From NCBI RefSeq assembly GCF_018785315.1, contig NZ_WQPN01000156.1, positions 1 to 47,316 of the forward strand: a DNA stretch of 47,316 nucleotides, in the 5' to 3' direction. This DNA is from Clostridium sp. MCC353. Lineage in GTDB: Bacteria > Bacillota > Clostridia > Lachnospirales > Lachnospiraceae. How positions within the stretch are numbered: position 1 is the first letter of the stretch; each line of letters opens with the position of its first letter. Shown piece after piece: positions 9,567-17,902 of this stretch. Under the pieces are notes generated by a model. It was given only the letters and a program-made list of their open reading frames with translations. It was not told where the DNA came from and ran no database searches. A program made the translations under genes and the position numbers.

Positions 9567-9596
9567 CCGGCGGCAGGTTTTTTGCCGCCGGTTTTT
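9567..9596 (+). terminator. terminator after GNAT gene
   Basis: Perfect nine-base stem CCGGCGGCA / TGCCGCCGG followed by TTTTT. It isolates the ten-gene operon beginning at 9839 from upstream transcription. Confidence 0.9.
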
Positions 9597-9604
9597 AAAT
9601 GACC

Positions 9605-9672
9605 ATGTTTTATGAAAAGTTATGTTTTATGAAAAGTTATGTTTTATGAAAAGCTATGTTTTATCAAAGCCA
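9605..9672. repeat. 17-bp tandem repeat, about four copies
   Basis: ATGTTTTATGAAAAGTT is repeated at 9605, 9622 and 9639, with a degenerate fourth copy at 9656. It lies in the 300-base gap upstream of the ten-gene operon. It has no stop-free coding meaning. Confidence 0.85.
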
Positions 9673-9753
9673 TGTTACTTTGAAAGACCACATTTCTTTA
9701 TATGCGCCATTTTCTATCCGGTTACATTTTTTTGAAAAAATCATAAAAAACTA

Positions 9754-9782
9754 TTGCATTTTAATTACTACTGTAGTATATT
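9754..9782 (+). promoter_or_regulatory. promoter of the ten-gene operon with embedded operator palindrome
   Basis: TTGCAT, 17 bases, TATATT. The 13-bp palindrome TACTACTGTAGTA (9766-9778) fills the end of the spacer and touches the -10 box, a position at which a bound protein would repress. The half-site TACTAC/GTAGTA resembles BlaI/MecI-type operators, but no BlaI-like gene is in the window. Confidence 0.65.
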
Positions 9783-9838
9783 AATTATAACAACAAAAAC
9801 AACTGCTTCATCTCATATAGCCAGGGGGAATTTTAATT

Positions 9839-10972
9839 ATGAAGGTAAATAGAAAAGAGCGCAGTATCATAAAGGAATATTCAGACAGGATAAAGGTTCT
9901 GTCAAATCCTGATTTGGGAATGCGGGAGAATTTGTTGAATCTGTATAAAAACAGTTGTCCAGATGCTTCAGAAGAGGAGGCCGGAGAGGCTGTAGATCAT
10001 ATTTTATGCGGAATTCTTGATTTTAATGAGGGTGTCAGCGCATTTGTACAGAATGGAACGGAGGCTGTGCTGGATGTGATTGAAAGGCAGACCGGGGAAA
10101 AAAGCAATGAGGAAAGATATACTACCTATTGTAATATTACTGTAGCAATTAAGACTATGGACCAGAAAGTCTTCAGTGAATTGATGGGATCAGAAAAATT
10201 TCATATGGAAGAAGCTCTGGAAAACCTTTTTTACTCCCATATGGAATGCGGGGGGAATGTTACGGAAGAGATGGTTGAGGAAGCAAAGCAGATGATGATA
10301 TCCGCATTGGAGAGTTCCGTAATTTCCTTAAATGATATTGAAGGACTGAAAAATATTCCTGAAGATATGGCAGAGGAATACATACGGGAGTTCGCTGTGG
10401 AAGAATGGTCTCTGGAAGAGAGAAAAGCTTATTTGTCACTGGCGGCTTATCTGGCTTATCGGGATGGAAAGATTTTTGCAGATGTGGATGAAGCCCAGGC
10501 GGCGGTAAGTCCTTATTACTGGGCAGTATCAATTGCCGCAGATTTGGAGGCTGAGAAAGCCGTTCATAACGCGTTGAAAGGCAATACTACCTGGGAAAAC
10601 GCCATGAAGGTTATCAAGGCAGTGGGCTGCATAGCCTTATCGCTCGCTTTGTGCATTGTAGATACCGGTCTGTTGCTGCTGACTTTAGGACTTATGTTTA
10701 CAACGGCCAGTGTATTTTCTTTCTTTGCCATAGGGTTGCTGGGATATGGGCTGATGTTTGGCTTCATTTATTTAGAACTCTTATTAGAGGACGGTTATAC
10801 AGCCAGTTGTGAATTTGTTAAAAAATACGTTGAAGATAATTATGAGAAAATTCAGGACGGCATTCAGAATGTATGCCAATTTATAAAAAATAAAGTAATG
10901 GCCGGTTATCTGATCGTAACTGGAAGAACTAGCAGCAGTATTTCAATGAAACCACAGGCTGGTACGAAATAA
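9839..10972 (+). CDS. uncharacterised membrane protein, first of a tandem paralog pair
   Basis: 377 residues, not recognised. The N-terminal 250 residues are acidic and helical; two or three hydrophobic segments span about 257-313; a helical tail follows (YVEDNYEKIQDGIQNVCQFIKNKV). Its strongest identity to the next gene lies at about 153-210, including SALESSVISLNDIE, EEYIREFAVE and SLEERKAYLSLAAYLAY. No nucleotide-binding or catalytic motif is seen. GGGGGAA precedes ATG. It opens the ten-gene operon. A hairpin-anchored tail-in-membrane topology with a large cytoplasmic N-domain is my inference. Confidence 0.85.
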   Translation: MKVNRKERSIIKEYSDRIKVLSNPDLGMRENLLNLYKNSCPDASEEEAGEAVDHILCGILDFNEGVSAFVQNGTEAVLDVIERQTGEKSNEERYTTYCNITVAIKTMDQKVFSELMGSEKFHMEEALENLFYSHMECGGNVTEEMVEEAKQMMISALESSVISLNDIEGLKNIPEDMAEEYIREFAVEEWSLEERKAYLSLAAYLAYRDGKIFADVDEAQAAVSPYYWAVSIAADLEAEKAVHNALKGNTTWENAMKVIKAVGCIALSLALCIVDTGLLLLTLGLMFTTASVFSFFAIGLLGYGLMFGFIYLELLLEDGYTASCEFVKKYVEDNYEKIQDGIQNVCQFIKNKVMAGYLIVTGRTSSSISMKPQAGTK

Positions 10973-11009
10973 AACGGCCGGCCAACTATTAAAAATGGAG
11001 GGATTAGTT

Positions 11010-12131
11010 ATGACAATCAACAGAAAAGAACGCGGCATTTTAAAAGAGTATTCAGACAAACTGAAAACCATGGTGAACCCGGATTCCGGTGTACGGGAGA
11101 ATTTATTAAATATGTATATGGACCGTTACCCGGATGTTACGGAGAATGAAGCAGAGGAAATTATTGACAATATTTTAAAGGGAATTTCAGACTTTGACCA
11201 GGGCCTCAGCGCTTATACACAGAACGGATTAGAGGCTGTTCTCGAAAAAATTGAGCAGGATCAGGAAGAAAAAAGTCCGGCGGAGCGTTATGCGGCTTAC
11301 TGTAATATGACCTTAGCCATAAAGACTATGGATCAGAGGGTATTGAGTTCTCTTCTGGGACCGGATAAATTCCAGGCTGATAATGCATTAGAGGAACTGT
11401 TTGGTACAGGTGTAGACTGCGAGACTATAGTTACAGTCGAGATGGTTGAGGAAGCGAGAGAGCAGATGATTTCCGCCCTGGAAAGCTCCGTTATTTCCTT
11501 AAATGACATCGAACGGCTGAAGAACCTGCCGGAAGACAGCGCAGAAGAGTATATCCGTGAATTTGCTGTGGAAGGCTGGTCTTTGGAAGAGAGAAAAGCA
11601 TATTTGTCCCTGGCGGCTTATCTTGCATATCAGGATGGAAAACTTTTGCCGGAGGAAGAAGAGGAAGCAGATCCTTACCTGTGGGCGGTAGCAGTTGCGG
11701 CCAGTGTGGAAACTGAAAAAACCATTCACGATGCGCTGAAAGGAAATATCGCATGGGAGGCAGCAGCATTTACATTAAAGGCAATCGGATGCGTGGCGCT
11801 TACAATCGGAGTTTGTGCGCTTACAATTTATTCCCTGCTTCTGTATCTGGCAATCCTGTTTACCACAAGCAGTTTAATCGGCACGCTGCTGGTAGGAACC
11901 ATCGGCTTATATATCCTCTGCTTCTTCTGTGATGCTGTAGTAGATACGATTGGCCTTTACTGGAAAGGTTTTGACCATGTTAAGGCATTTGTCGAAAATA
12001 ATTACGGTGTTGTACTGGAAGGAATTCAGAAGGCATACGAGTTTATTAAAAGCAGAGTAACCGCCGGATATCTCTATGTGAAAAATGCTGTTAACAACTC
12101 CATTTCCAATAGATCTCATGTTACCGTATAA
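11010..12131 (+). CDS. uncharacterised membrane protein, second tandem paralog
   Basis: 373 residues from ATG 11010, chosen because GGAGGG lies eight bases upstream; the ATG at 10995 is part of that ribosome site. It is clearly homologous to the preceding protein along its whole length: NRKERGILKEYSDKLK, AAYCNMTLAIKTMDQRVLSSLLG, MISALESSVISLNDIERLKN and WSLEERKAYLSLAAYLAYQDGK. Membrane segments are at about 255-310. The two soluble domains are closer than the membrane segments and tails, so the pair arose by duplication and may form a heteromer. Function unknown. Confidence 0.85.
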   Translation: MTINRKERGILKEYSDKLKTMVNPDSGVRENLLNMYMDRYPDVTENEAEEIIDNILKGISDFDQGLSAYTQNGLEAVLEKIEQDQEEKSPAERYAAYCNMTLAIKTMDQRVLSSLLGPDKFQADNALEELFGTGVDCETIVTVEMVEEAREQMISALESSVISLNDIERLKNLPEDSAEEYIREFAVEGWSLEERKAYLSLAAYLAYQDGKLLPEEEEEADPYLWAVAVAASVETEKTIHDALKGNIAWEAAAFTLKAIGCVALTIGVCALTIYSLLLYLAILFTTSSLIGTLLVGTIGLYILCFFCDAVVDTIGLYWKGFDHVKAFVENNYGVVLEGIQKAYEFIKSRVTAGYLYVKNAVNNSISNRSHVTV

Positions 12132-12180
12132 GGTGATGGGATAAAAACGATGAGTTTATTGCAGATGGAAGGAAAAGGTT

Positions 12181-12675
12181 ATGAATAAAAAGTATACGGT
12201 AACACAGGCAATCGATTTTTTAAACAACAGATTTTCAGGATACGCGCCTAAAAATGAGGAAACATTACGGCGCGCCATCCGAAGCGGGAAATTGAAAGCA
12301 GAAATCCGGAGAGGCAAAGAGGGAAGTTTAATTGATGAGGAAGATCTTTTAACATATGGACGAAGTTACGCATTAAGGCTGCAGATTTCCAATACGGATT
12401 TTGCGGCGGCGAAGGCAGGAGGGACTCAACTGGAAACAGGAGAGTCCCCCAAACGCTTTGTTGAGATGGTAAAAGAGGTTCAGGAAAACAGGACTTTGGA
12501 TTTTACGGAATATAAGATACGGCTGATGGAAGAGAGAAGCAGATGGGCGTCTAAGGAAGGCAGACTGAGGGCGGAGATTCAAAATCTGCAGATCGAGCTG
12601 GATGAATGCCGGATGGAGCTGGATTTATTCGAAAAAGAGATATCTGCCGGAGAATACTATACTGCGGATAAGTGA
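12181..12675 (+). CDS. small HTH-like plus coiled-coil protein
   Basis: 164 residues. The N-terminus (YTVTQAIDFLNNRFSGYAPKNEETLRRAIRSGKLKAEIRRGKEGSLIDEEDLLTY) looks like an excisionase/MerR-type winged HTH, in which a helix selects the site and a hairpin reads a minor groove. Residues about 110-155 are a likely coiled coil (RLRAEIQNLQIELDECRMELDLFEKEI). This suits a dimeric DNA-binding or scaffold protein. It is the only apparent DNA-binding protein in the ten-gene operon and therefore a candidate for its autoregulator. The exact family is not recognised. Confidence 0.75.
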   Translation: MNKKYTVTQAIDFLNNRFSGYAPKNEETLRRAIRSGKLKAEIRRGKEGSLIDEEDLLTYGRSYALRLQISNTDFAAAKAGGTQLETGESPKRFVEMVKEVQENRTLDFTEYKIRLMEERSRWASKEGRLRAEIQNLQIELDECRMELDLFEKEISAGEYYTADK

Positions 12676-12693
12676 TAAGGGGGAAATTAATCT

Positions 12694-14010
12694 ATGGATT
12701 TACAGGGGATAAAGATATCGAATATGACGAAATTCCGTCAGTATTTTACTTTGCAGGAAACCGTTATGAATCTGCGGCAGTTTTTACGTGACTTTTCACC
12801 GGATTATATCTTTTATGAAGATGAAAAAGATAAGGAACTCTATCAATTGATCAGTTATTGTGAGCAGTGGAGAAAAATTGCTGGTGAGGAAGGCGGATTT
12901 TTCTCACTGGATCATTTGGATGAAATGCCTGTGATCTCATGGAAGGCACAGGCCATAGGAGAAAACGGCGCGGACAGCGCGCCGGAGCATACAATCAAAT
13001 TGAATTTCCAGAAGGCGGAAGAGCTGGAAAAGATGGAACCGCTTAAAAGGGGCGGTAAAAAGCCGGTGATGCCCATTGTTCTGGTTGCTCTATGTGAGCT
13101 GGCCCATTGTCCCTGCCGGGCGGAAGAATTAGAAGAATGTTCTCCTTCGGTAAAATCTGTGTATGAAGGGATACATGAGACGGACGGACAGGCGCAGAAA
13201 CCAATACCTCCCCAGACCAATGAAGACGTGTTTGAAACAGATCAGGGAATTATTATCAGCCCGGCTATGGAGCATTTTTCACTGCGCCGGTGGAAACCTT
13301 CAGAAGATGAAAGGGGACTGACCATCAGGACGAAGAGGCTGATCCGTGAATCCTACAGCAGTTACTCAGGCTGTACGGAGTTAAATCTGGTGGATGAGGA
13401 AGGAAGGGGAGTGCCCGGATCAGCCATATCCCTGGAACATGAGATATACGCTAATTTTATCGGCGACAGGGTGGTGGAATTTCTTCCTTCGGAGAGCCGG
13501 TGCGGCGCATACAGGATTTATAAGACCTGGGATAAGAACGGAAAGGCTTTGCTGGAGCGGGATAAGAATGATAAAAAACAGAATACATATCAGGATATTA
13601 CCGGAGAACTGGGGCGGATGAGCAGTTTTGCGGCAGCGGAAGACGGCGGATTTGTTGGAATTTCAGATGGAAGACTATTGAGCTACACGAGCATGGTGAA
13701 TCTTCCGTCCATGACAGAGGAGACTCCGGTGAGCATATGCAGTAAAAACGGCCTCTATGCCATTTTGACGGACCGGGGAAATGTAGTGAGTAATTTTTCC
13801 TTTAACGGCAGCAGAATCTGCATGATCTGCATGGATAATTACGGATATCTGTATGCGTTGGGGAGAAATGGAAGAGTATTTACCAATTATCCTAAAAATG
13901 CTTCTATTGTTTCCTGTGAAAATATTTCATGGATAGGGTTTGACGGCTCCGGCAGGACGCTGATCCTGAAAAATGAGTATAATGAAGAGACGAGAATAGA
14001 CGTTCTGTAA
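12694..14010 (+). CDS. uncharacterised protein with possible beta-propeller C-terminus
   Basis: 438 residues, soluble. The N-terminal half has no motif I recognise. A short Cys cluster (LCELAHCPC) lies near residues 142-150. From about 305 onward, short repeating beta motifs appear (GGFVGISDGRLLSYTS; GLYAILTDRGNVVSNFS; GYLYALGRNGRVFTNY), reminiscent of RCC1/PQQ-like propeller blades; only about four blades fit, so this is tentative. AGGGGGAA precedes ATG. It is 18 bases after the HTH gene and clearly in the same operon. Possibly an adaptor that binds a partner or substrate. Confidence 0.75.
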   Translation: MDLQGIKISNMTKFRQYFTLQETVMNLRQFLRDFSPDYIFYEDEKDKELYQLISYCEQWRKIAGEEGGFFSLDHLDEMPVISWKAQAIGENGADSAPEHTIKLNFQKAEELEKMEPLKRGGKKPVMPIVLVALCELAHCPCRAEELEECSPSVKSVYEGIHETDGQAQKPIPPQTNEDVFETDQGIIISPAMEHFSLRRWKPSEDERGLTIRTKRLIRESYSSYSGCTELNLVDEEGRGVPGSAISLEHEIYANFIGDRVVEFLPSESRCGAYRIYKTWDKNGKALLERDKNDKKQNTYQDITGELGRMSSFAAAEDGGFVGISDGRLLSYTSMVNLPSMTEETPVSICSKNGLYAILTDRGNVVSNFSFNGSRICMICMDNYGYLYALGRNGRVFTNYPKNASIVSCENISWIGFDGSGRTLILKNEYNEETRIDVL

Positions 14011-14116
14011 GAAACCAAAAGGCGGAAATGGAATAAAAGCAGAATAGAGGTGCTTGTGTATAATGAAAAAAGATAATATCAGGAAAGATAGTATCAGGAA
14101 AAGGGAAGGTGGGCGG

Positions 14117-15022
14117 ATGGATAATTTTAGTGTTGTGATCAGGCTGTTTGCCGCGCTGGCAGTTGTTGGAACAGCAGGCGCTGTTGTAATGTATTTTTTG
14201 AACAAGAACAGTGGTAAGAAAAAAGAAGAGGAGACAACTTCAAACGTAACTGTGCCCTCTCCGGTTCGCAAAACTGTTTTCACACGGGAGGACTGCTGGA
14301 AAAAATATAAGCAGGCTGCCTATGAAAAAAAATTCACACAATGCTGTAAGAACGTATTTACTGAAACTTCCATACTGTTTTACCTGGAAAAACTTATGAC
14401 TGCCGCCCATTATGGATTAGTGAACTCAGGATGGGAAAAAGAGAAGGAGATGATTTCTTATTATATTAATGATGGGCTTGACGGCGCGCTGCGTTACCGG
14501 ATGAAAGATGAAAAAGGCGGTTACGGAGGCCCGTCTCCACAGAATTTTAAACCGGATGTGGATGAAGAAACCTATTATTACCAGAGGGGAATGGATCGTG
14601 ATCCAAAAGGAAATTCCCAGGCGTTCCAGGCAGAATATGAGAGGCTGGAAGAGGAGATAAAACATCACCTGAAAGATAAGAATACGGTATTCTACAGGAA
14701 CCTGTGGCGCAGGTTCCAGCCCGATTTGAAAGAACTTTTAGAATTTGGAAAACGGCTGGCGTATAATACGGATGACGGCAAAAAAATGGAACAGGAATTC
14801 TGCCGGATGATGGACGGGATACGAAAAAATATGAAAGAACTGGGCATTGCCTTTATTTACGATGATGAAGCTGATAAAAACCAGTTGAAGGAATATTTTC
14901 AGACTGGGGAAAGAGATGAAAAGGAAACGGCTGTGGTAAGGGTGTCGGATCATTATATTTATTATCTTGGAAAAACAGATATTCAGATGGGGGAGGGACC
15001 GGATGAAGAAGAAGAAAATTGA
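14117..15022 (+). CDS. uncharacterised single-pass membrane protein, paralog of the next gene
   Basis: 301 residues from ATG 14117, preceded by GGGAAGGTGGG. Earlier in-frame starts (ATG 14063, TTG 14054) would add a lysine/arginine-rich stretch before the helix and fit worse. Residues 6-29 form one transmembrane helix with a positive stop-transfer run (KKKEEE) after it, so the bulk is cytoplasmic. The C-terminal third (FYRNLWRRFQPDLKELLEFG, then IAFIYDDEAD, LKEYFQTG, and a final beta motif SDHYIYYLGKTD) is homologous to the next protein. The 3' end overlaps the next gene by 20 bases. Function unknown. Confidence 0.8.
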   Translation: MDNFSVVIRLFAALAVVGTAGAVVMYFLNKNSGKKKEEETTSNVTVPSPVRKTVFTREDCWKKYKQAAYEKKFTQCCKNVFTETSILFYLEKLMTAAHYGLVNSGWEKEKEMISYYINDGLDGALRYRMKDEKGGYGGPSPQNFKPDVDEETYYYQRGMDRDPKGNSQAFQAEYERLEEEIKHHLKDKNTVFYRNLWRRFQPDLKELLEFGKRLAYNTDDGKKMEQEFCRMMDGIRKNMKELGIAFIYDDEADKNQLKEYFQTGERDEKETAVVRVSDHYIYYLGKTDIQMGEGPDEEEEN

Positions 15023-15842
15023 TTTAATAAATAATCTGTTTCCTGCTGGAACAATGCCTTCCCTGGCAGAAACGTCTGAGAACAGACCCGACGATCAGGA
15101 TCTCAATATGGAGAAGTTTTTTACACAGGCAAGGGTGAAATCCAATGAGATTTATGTGGATCTGGAGGAGCTTTACAGAGCCTGCCGTCAGTTTGCGGAA
15201 TCTAAGAGAGATTATACAGCGCTGATTAGAAAATGCTTTACGGCGGAAGGAAATGGAATTCTGTATTCCGTTCAGCAGTTGGGCGGGTGCTGTTTTGAGG
15301 GCAATCTGTTCCGCGGGGAAGAAGACCGCTGTGAGATGATCCGTTATTTTGCCGGCAATATTCTGGAACAGGCGGACAGGATAAATGCCGGAAGCCAGGA
15401 AAGGCCGCAGGGTGCGGAGGGATTTGCAGCTCTTGAAAAAAAAGGAACCAATAAAACTGTTTTAATGAACTATTTAAATGGCATCCATGAAGGCGTCAGC
15501 CTGCTGAAAGAGGAGTTATTAAGCAGGCCGGACGCGTCGGCCCAGTTTTATGAGAGGCTGTGGAATATTACCGGGATGCACCTGGCTGATTTGAAAGAAC
15601 TTCTCACGGTCGGTGATGAGGACCTCCGTGAACAGGTAAAAGGGTGGTTTGAACGGATGTGCGCCCTTCTGCACCGGTGCAAAATAGAAGTTATTTTCTA
15701 TGAGAACGCATCTGATGAAGAACGGAAGAGATGGTTTGGGGTTAAGGAAGAAATTCAAAATATACCGGCAGTGGTTCGTACAAAATGCGAAATTGACGAA
15801 TATATATACTTTTACGGAAGCTGGTTTAAAACGGAGGAATAG
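15003..15842 (+). CDS. uncharacterised soluble protein, diverged paralog of the membrane protein upstream
   Basis: 279 residues from ATG 15003, which has GGGGGAGGG just upstream; an earlier ATG at 14967 lies deep in the upstream gene. The C-terminal region FYERLWNITGMHLADLKELL, CKIEVIFYENASDEERKRWFG and CEIDEYIYFYGSW aligns with the same elements of the upstream protein, but the membrane helix is missing. This gives an anchored and a free version of one fold. No catalytic motif seen. It ends six bases before the actin-like ATPase gene. Confidence 0.8.
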   Translation: MKKKKIDLINNLFPAGTMPSLAETSENRPDDQDLNMEKFFTQARVKSNEIYVDLEELYRACRQFAESKRDYTALIRKCFTAEGNGILYSVQQLGGCCFEGNLFRGEEDRCEMIRYFAGNILEQADRINAGSQERPQGAEGFAALEKKGTNKTVLMNYLNGIHEGVSLLKEELLSRPDASAQFYERLWNITGMHLADLKELLTVGDEDLREQVKGWFERMCALLHRCKIEVIFYENASDEERKRWFGVKEEIQNIPAVVRTKCEIDEYIYFYGSWFKTEE

Positions 15843-15848
15843 TGGCGT

Positions 15849-17888
15849 ATGAGAGGGATTGACCTGTTAAAATTTGGTATTACATTGGAACAGCTGAAAG
15901 CAGTTAAAACGATTATAGCGTTTGACTTGGGACATGGGGAATCCACCTGCTGTTATACCAGAGTAGATGGAAGGATGGTGCCCAGCCCGGTAAATCTGGA
16001 CGGGGACAGCAATCAAAAATTGGTCACTGCCCTGCTGAAAAAGAATAGTCAGGATGAACAGTGGATTACACTTAAATTAGGCAGAGATTTATCTTTTTAT
16101 GAAGAAGTACATACGAAGTTTAAATCCATTCCCCGGGCGCTGAATATGGGGGAAATGGAAGAAGGTTCCGGTTATACCAAGAAGGCTTTGCTGCAGGCAT
16201 TTGTAAAAGAAGTTTTGAAAAATGTGAGGATCTATAATGAAGGATTGAATATGGACCCGGATTCCGTGCTTTTATTCATTGGAATCCCTTCCAGTATCCA
16301 GTGGAAAAACCAGGATCTGGCGTACGCGGACATTATAAAGGAAGTGAGCCCCTATAAGGTGGTCATCATGCCGGAAAGCCGGGCTGCGCTCTTTAAGGCG
16401 ATTCTGGATAAAAAGGAGAACTTTAACCTGCTGGATAACGGTCTTATCGTTATCGATCTGGGTTCCAGCACGTTAGACTGGACTTATCTGCTGAAGGATT
16501 TAAGAACCAGGCAGGTGGAATCAGAAGAAGACAGCGTCAATCTGGGCGGGGGCCTGATTGAAGATCTGATGTGTGAAAAAGGCTGCTTTGAAGACACATC
16601 TTCTAATGAAGAAGAGATAGAAAATCTGTGTAAAATGATGAGAATGCTGCCTGCCTATATAGGAAAAACGGATATTGAGATCCGAAAGGACGCTCTCAAA
16701 GCCTATGAGGCAGGAAAAAAGGACAGGTCAGTCCATGCGGAGGACAATGCGCCGAAAGATCTGCAAAAACTGCGTCTGGAACTGCGGGCTGTAAAAGAAG
16801 AATATTTTGATTCGGAAGGCAAGCTGAAAAAATCAGTGCGGTATGTCACAAAAAGCGGAAAAGCCAGAAATATAACCGTAGACAGATCATTTATGGAGGA
16901 TGAAAAAAGCGGTGTGATCCACCGGAAGATGAATCTGAACACAAAAGACGGATTGTGGACCGGGAGCTGGTACGAAGACTGCAGACAGCTTTTCAGGGAC
17001 GTTAAGAATACCATTGGCAGCCGTCCTTATAAAACCATCATATTGACGGGCGGGGCTTCTAAAATGGGGTTTGTATCAAAGCTGTGCAAGGAAGTGTTTC
17101 CTGGTGTCCGGATTTTGCTGGATATGAATCCTTCAACCTGTGTGGCGCGGGGGATGGCTTATGCAGGGGAGATGGATGTGAGGGCAACTCTGGCTTTTCC
17201 GGAAGTGATGGATAAGATTATGGAAAAAATCCAGAGCCCGGAATTTATACAGATATATTCAAAAAGGGCTGTGGAACTGCTGAATGATACCATTTATGAA
17301 GAGGCAATCTGGCCGGCATTTGTACAATGGAAAGAGCTGGACGGAAAACATAAACCAAGGGAAATAGCGGATACAAGCCGCCAGAAGCTGACTGCTCTGC
17401 AGGCCAAAGATGATTACAAAGAAAAGGTGAAAATTGCCATTGCAGAAGGGGTTTACTCAAAAAAAGAAGATATTATACAGATTGTCAACGAAGCTTTTGA
17501 ACAAATTTACCGGCGCACCATCCCTGAAGACTATAAATTTACCATCGATTATGAACAATTAAAGAATATCTGTGACGGAGTGATCTATTTTACTTTTAAT
17601 GATGCATTTGAGAAATTTATAGAAGGCGCTCTGTCTTTCCTTGGGGGCACCTACGGGGTTATCAAAACAATCGATAAAATGATGGATTCAAAGGAACGGG
17701 CCCATCGCGTTGACCGCATTGTATCTGAGAACCGCCATCCTGTAACAAAAAAATACTGTACCAAATATTTAGAGTCCATGATTGAAAAACTTCTCCAAAA
17801 AAGCAGTGTTAAAGACCAATTGAGAAAGCTGATGGAACCGGCGGTACAGACCATGCTGGACGATTTAGGCGCATACTTCGCCGAATAA
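15849..17888 (+). CDS. actin/Hsp70-superfamily ATPase
   Basis: 679 residues. The nucleotide fold shows the phosphate 1 loop IIAFDLGHGESTCCY (22-36), the phosphate 2 loop GLIVIDLGSSTLDWTYL (198-214) and the adenosine motif KTIILTGGASKMGFV (about 395-409), plus NLGGGLIEDLM. These are the ASKHA signatures shared by Hsp70, actin, ParM and StbA. An insertion of about 100 residues sits at about 285-385, and a helical C-terminal region of about 240 residues replaces the DnaK substrate domain; no DnaK-like linker is seen. It could be a chaperone-like remodeller or a filament former. GGAGGA precedes ATG; the next gene is the AAA+ ATPase, 14 bases on. Confidence 0.88.
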   Translation: MRGIDLLKFGITLEQLKAVKTIIAFDLGHGESTCCYTRVDGRMVPSPVNLDGDSNQKLVTALLKKNSQDEQWITLKLGRDLSFYEEVHTKFKSIPRALNMGEMEEGSGYTKKALLQAFVKEVLKNVRIYNEGLNMDPDSVLLFIGIPSSIQWKNQDLAYADIIKEVSPYKVVIMPESRAALFKAILDKKENFNLLDNGLIVIDLGSSTLDWTYLLKDLRTRQVESEEDSVNLGGGLIEDLMCEKGCFEDTSSNEEEIENLCKMMRMLPAYIGKTDIEIRKDALKAYEAGKKDRSVHAEDNAPKDLQKLRLELRAVKEEYFDSEGKLKKSVRYVTKSGKARNITVDRSFMEDEKSGVIHRKMNLNTKDGLWTGSWYEDCRQLFRDVKNTIGSRPYKTIILTGGASKMGFVSKLCKEVFPGVRILLDMNPSTCVARGMAYAGEMDVRATLAFPEVMDKIMEKIQSPEFIQIYSKRAVELLNDTIYEEAIWPAFVQWKELDGKHKPREIADTSRQKLTALQAKDDYKEKVKIAIAEGVYSKKEDIIQIVNEAFEQIYRRTIPEDYKFTIDYEQLKNICDGVIYFTFNDAFEKFIEGALSFLGGTYGVIKTIDKMMDSKERAHRVDRIVSENRHPVTKKYCTKYLESMIEKLLQKSSVKDQLRKLMEPAVQTMLDDLGAYFAE

Positions 17889-17902
17889 AGGAGGGATAGA
17901 GT

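Noticed and set aside
9605-9672. CRISPR array
   Set aside because: The 17-base units are directly adjacent without spacers, and no cas genes are present anywhere in the window.
12694-14010. Firm RCC1 or PQQ propeller annotation
   Set aside because: Only about four weak blade-like repeats are visible, too few for a closed propeller without structural support.
15849-17888. Calling this gene dnaK or parM
   Set aside because: The nucleotide-binding loops fit the superfamily only; the insertion and the C-terminal region match neither DnaK nor ParM.
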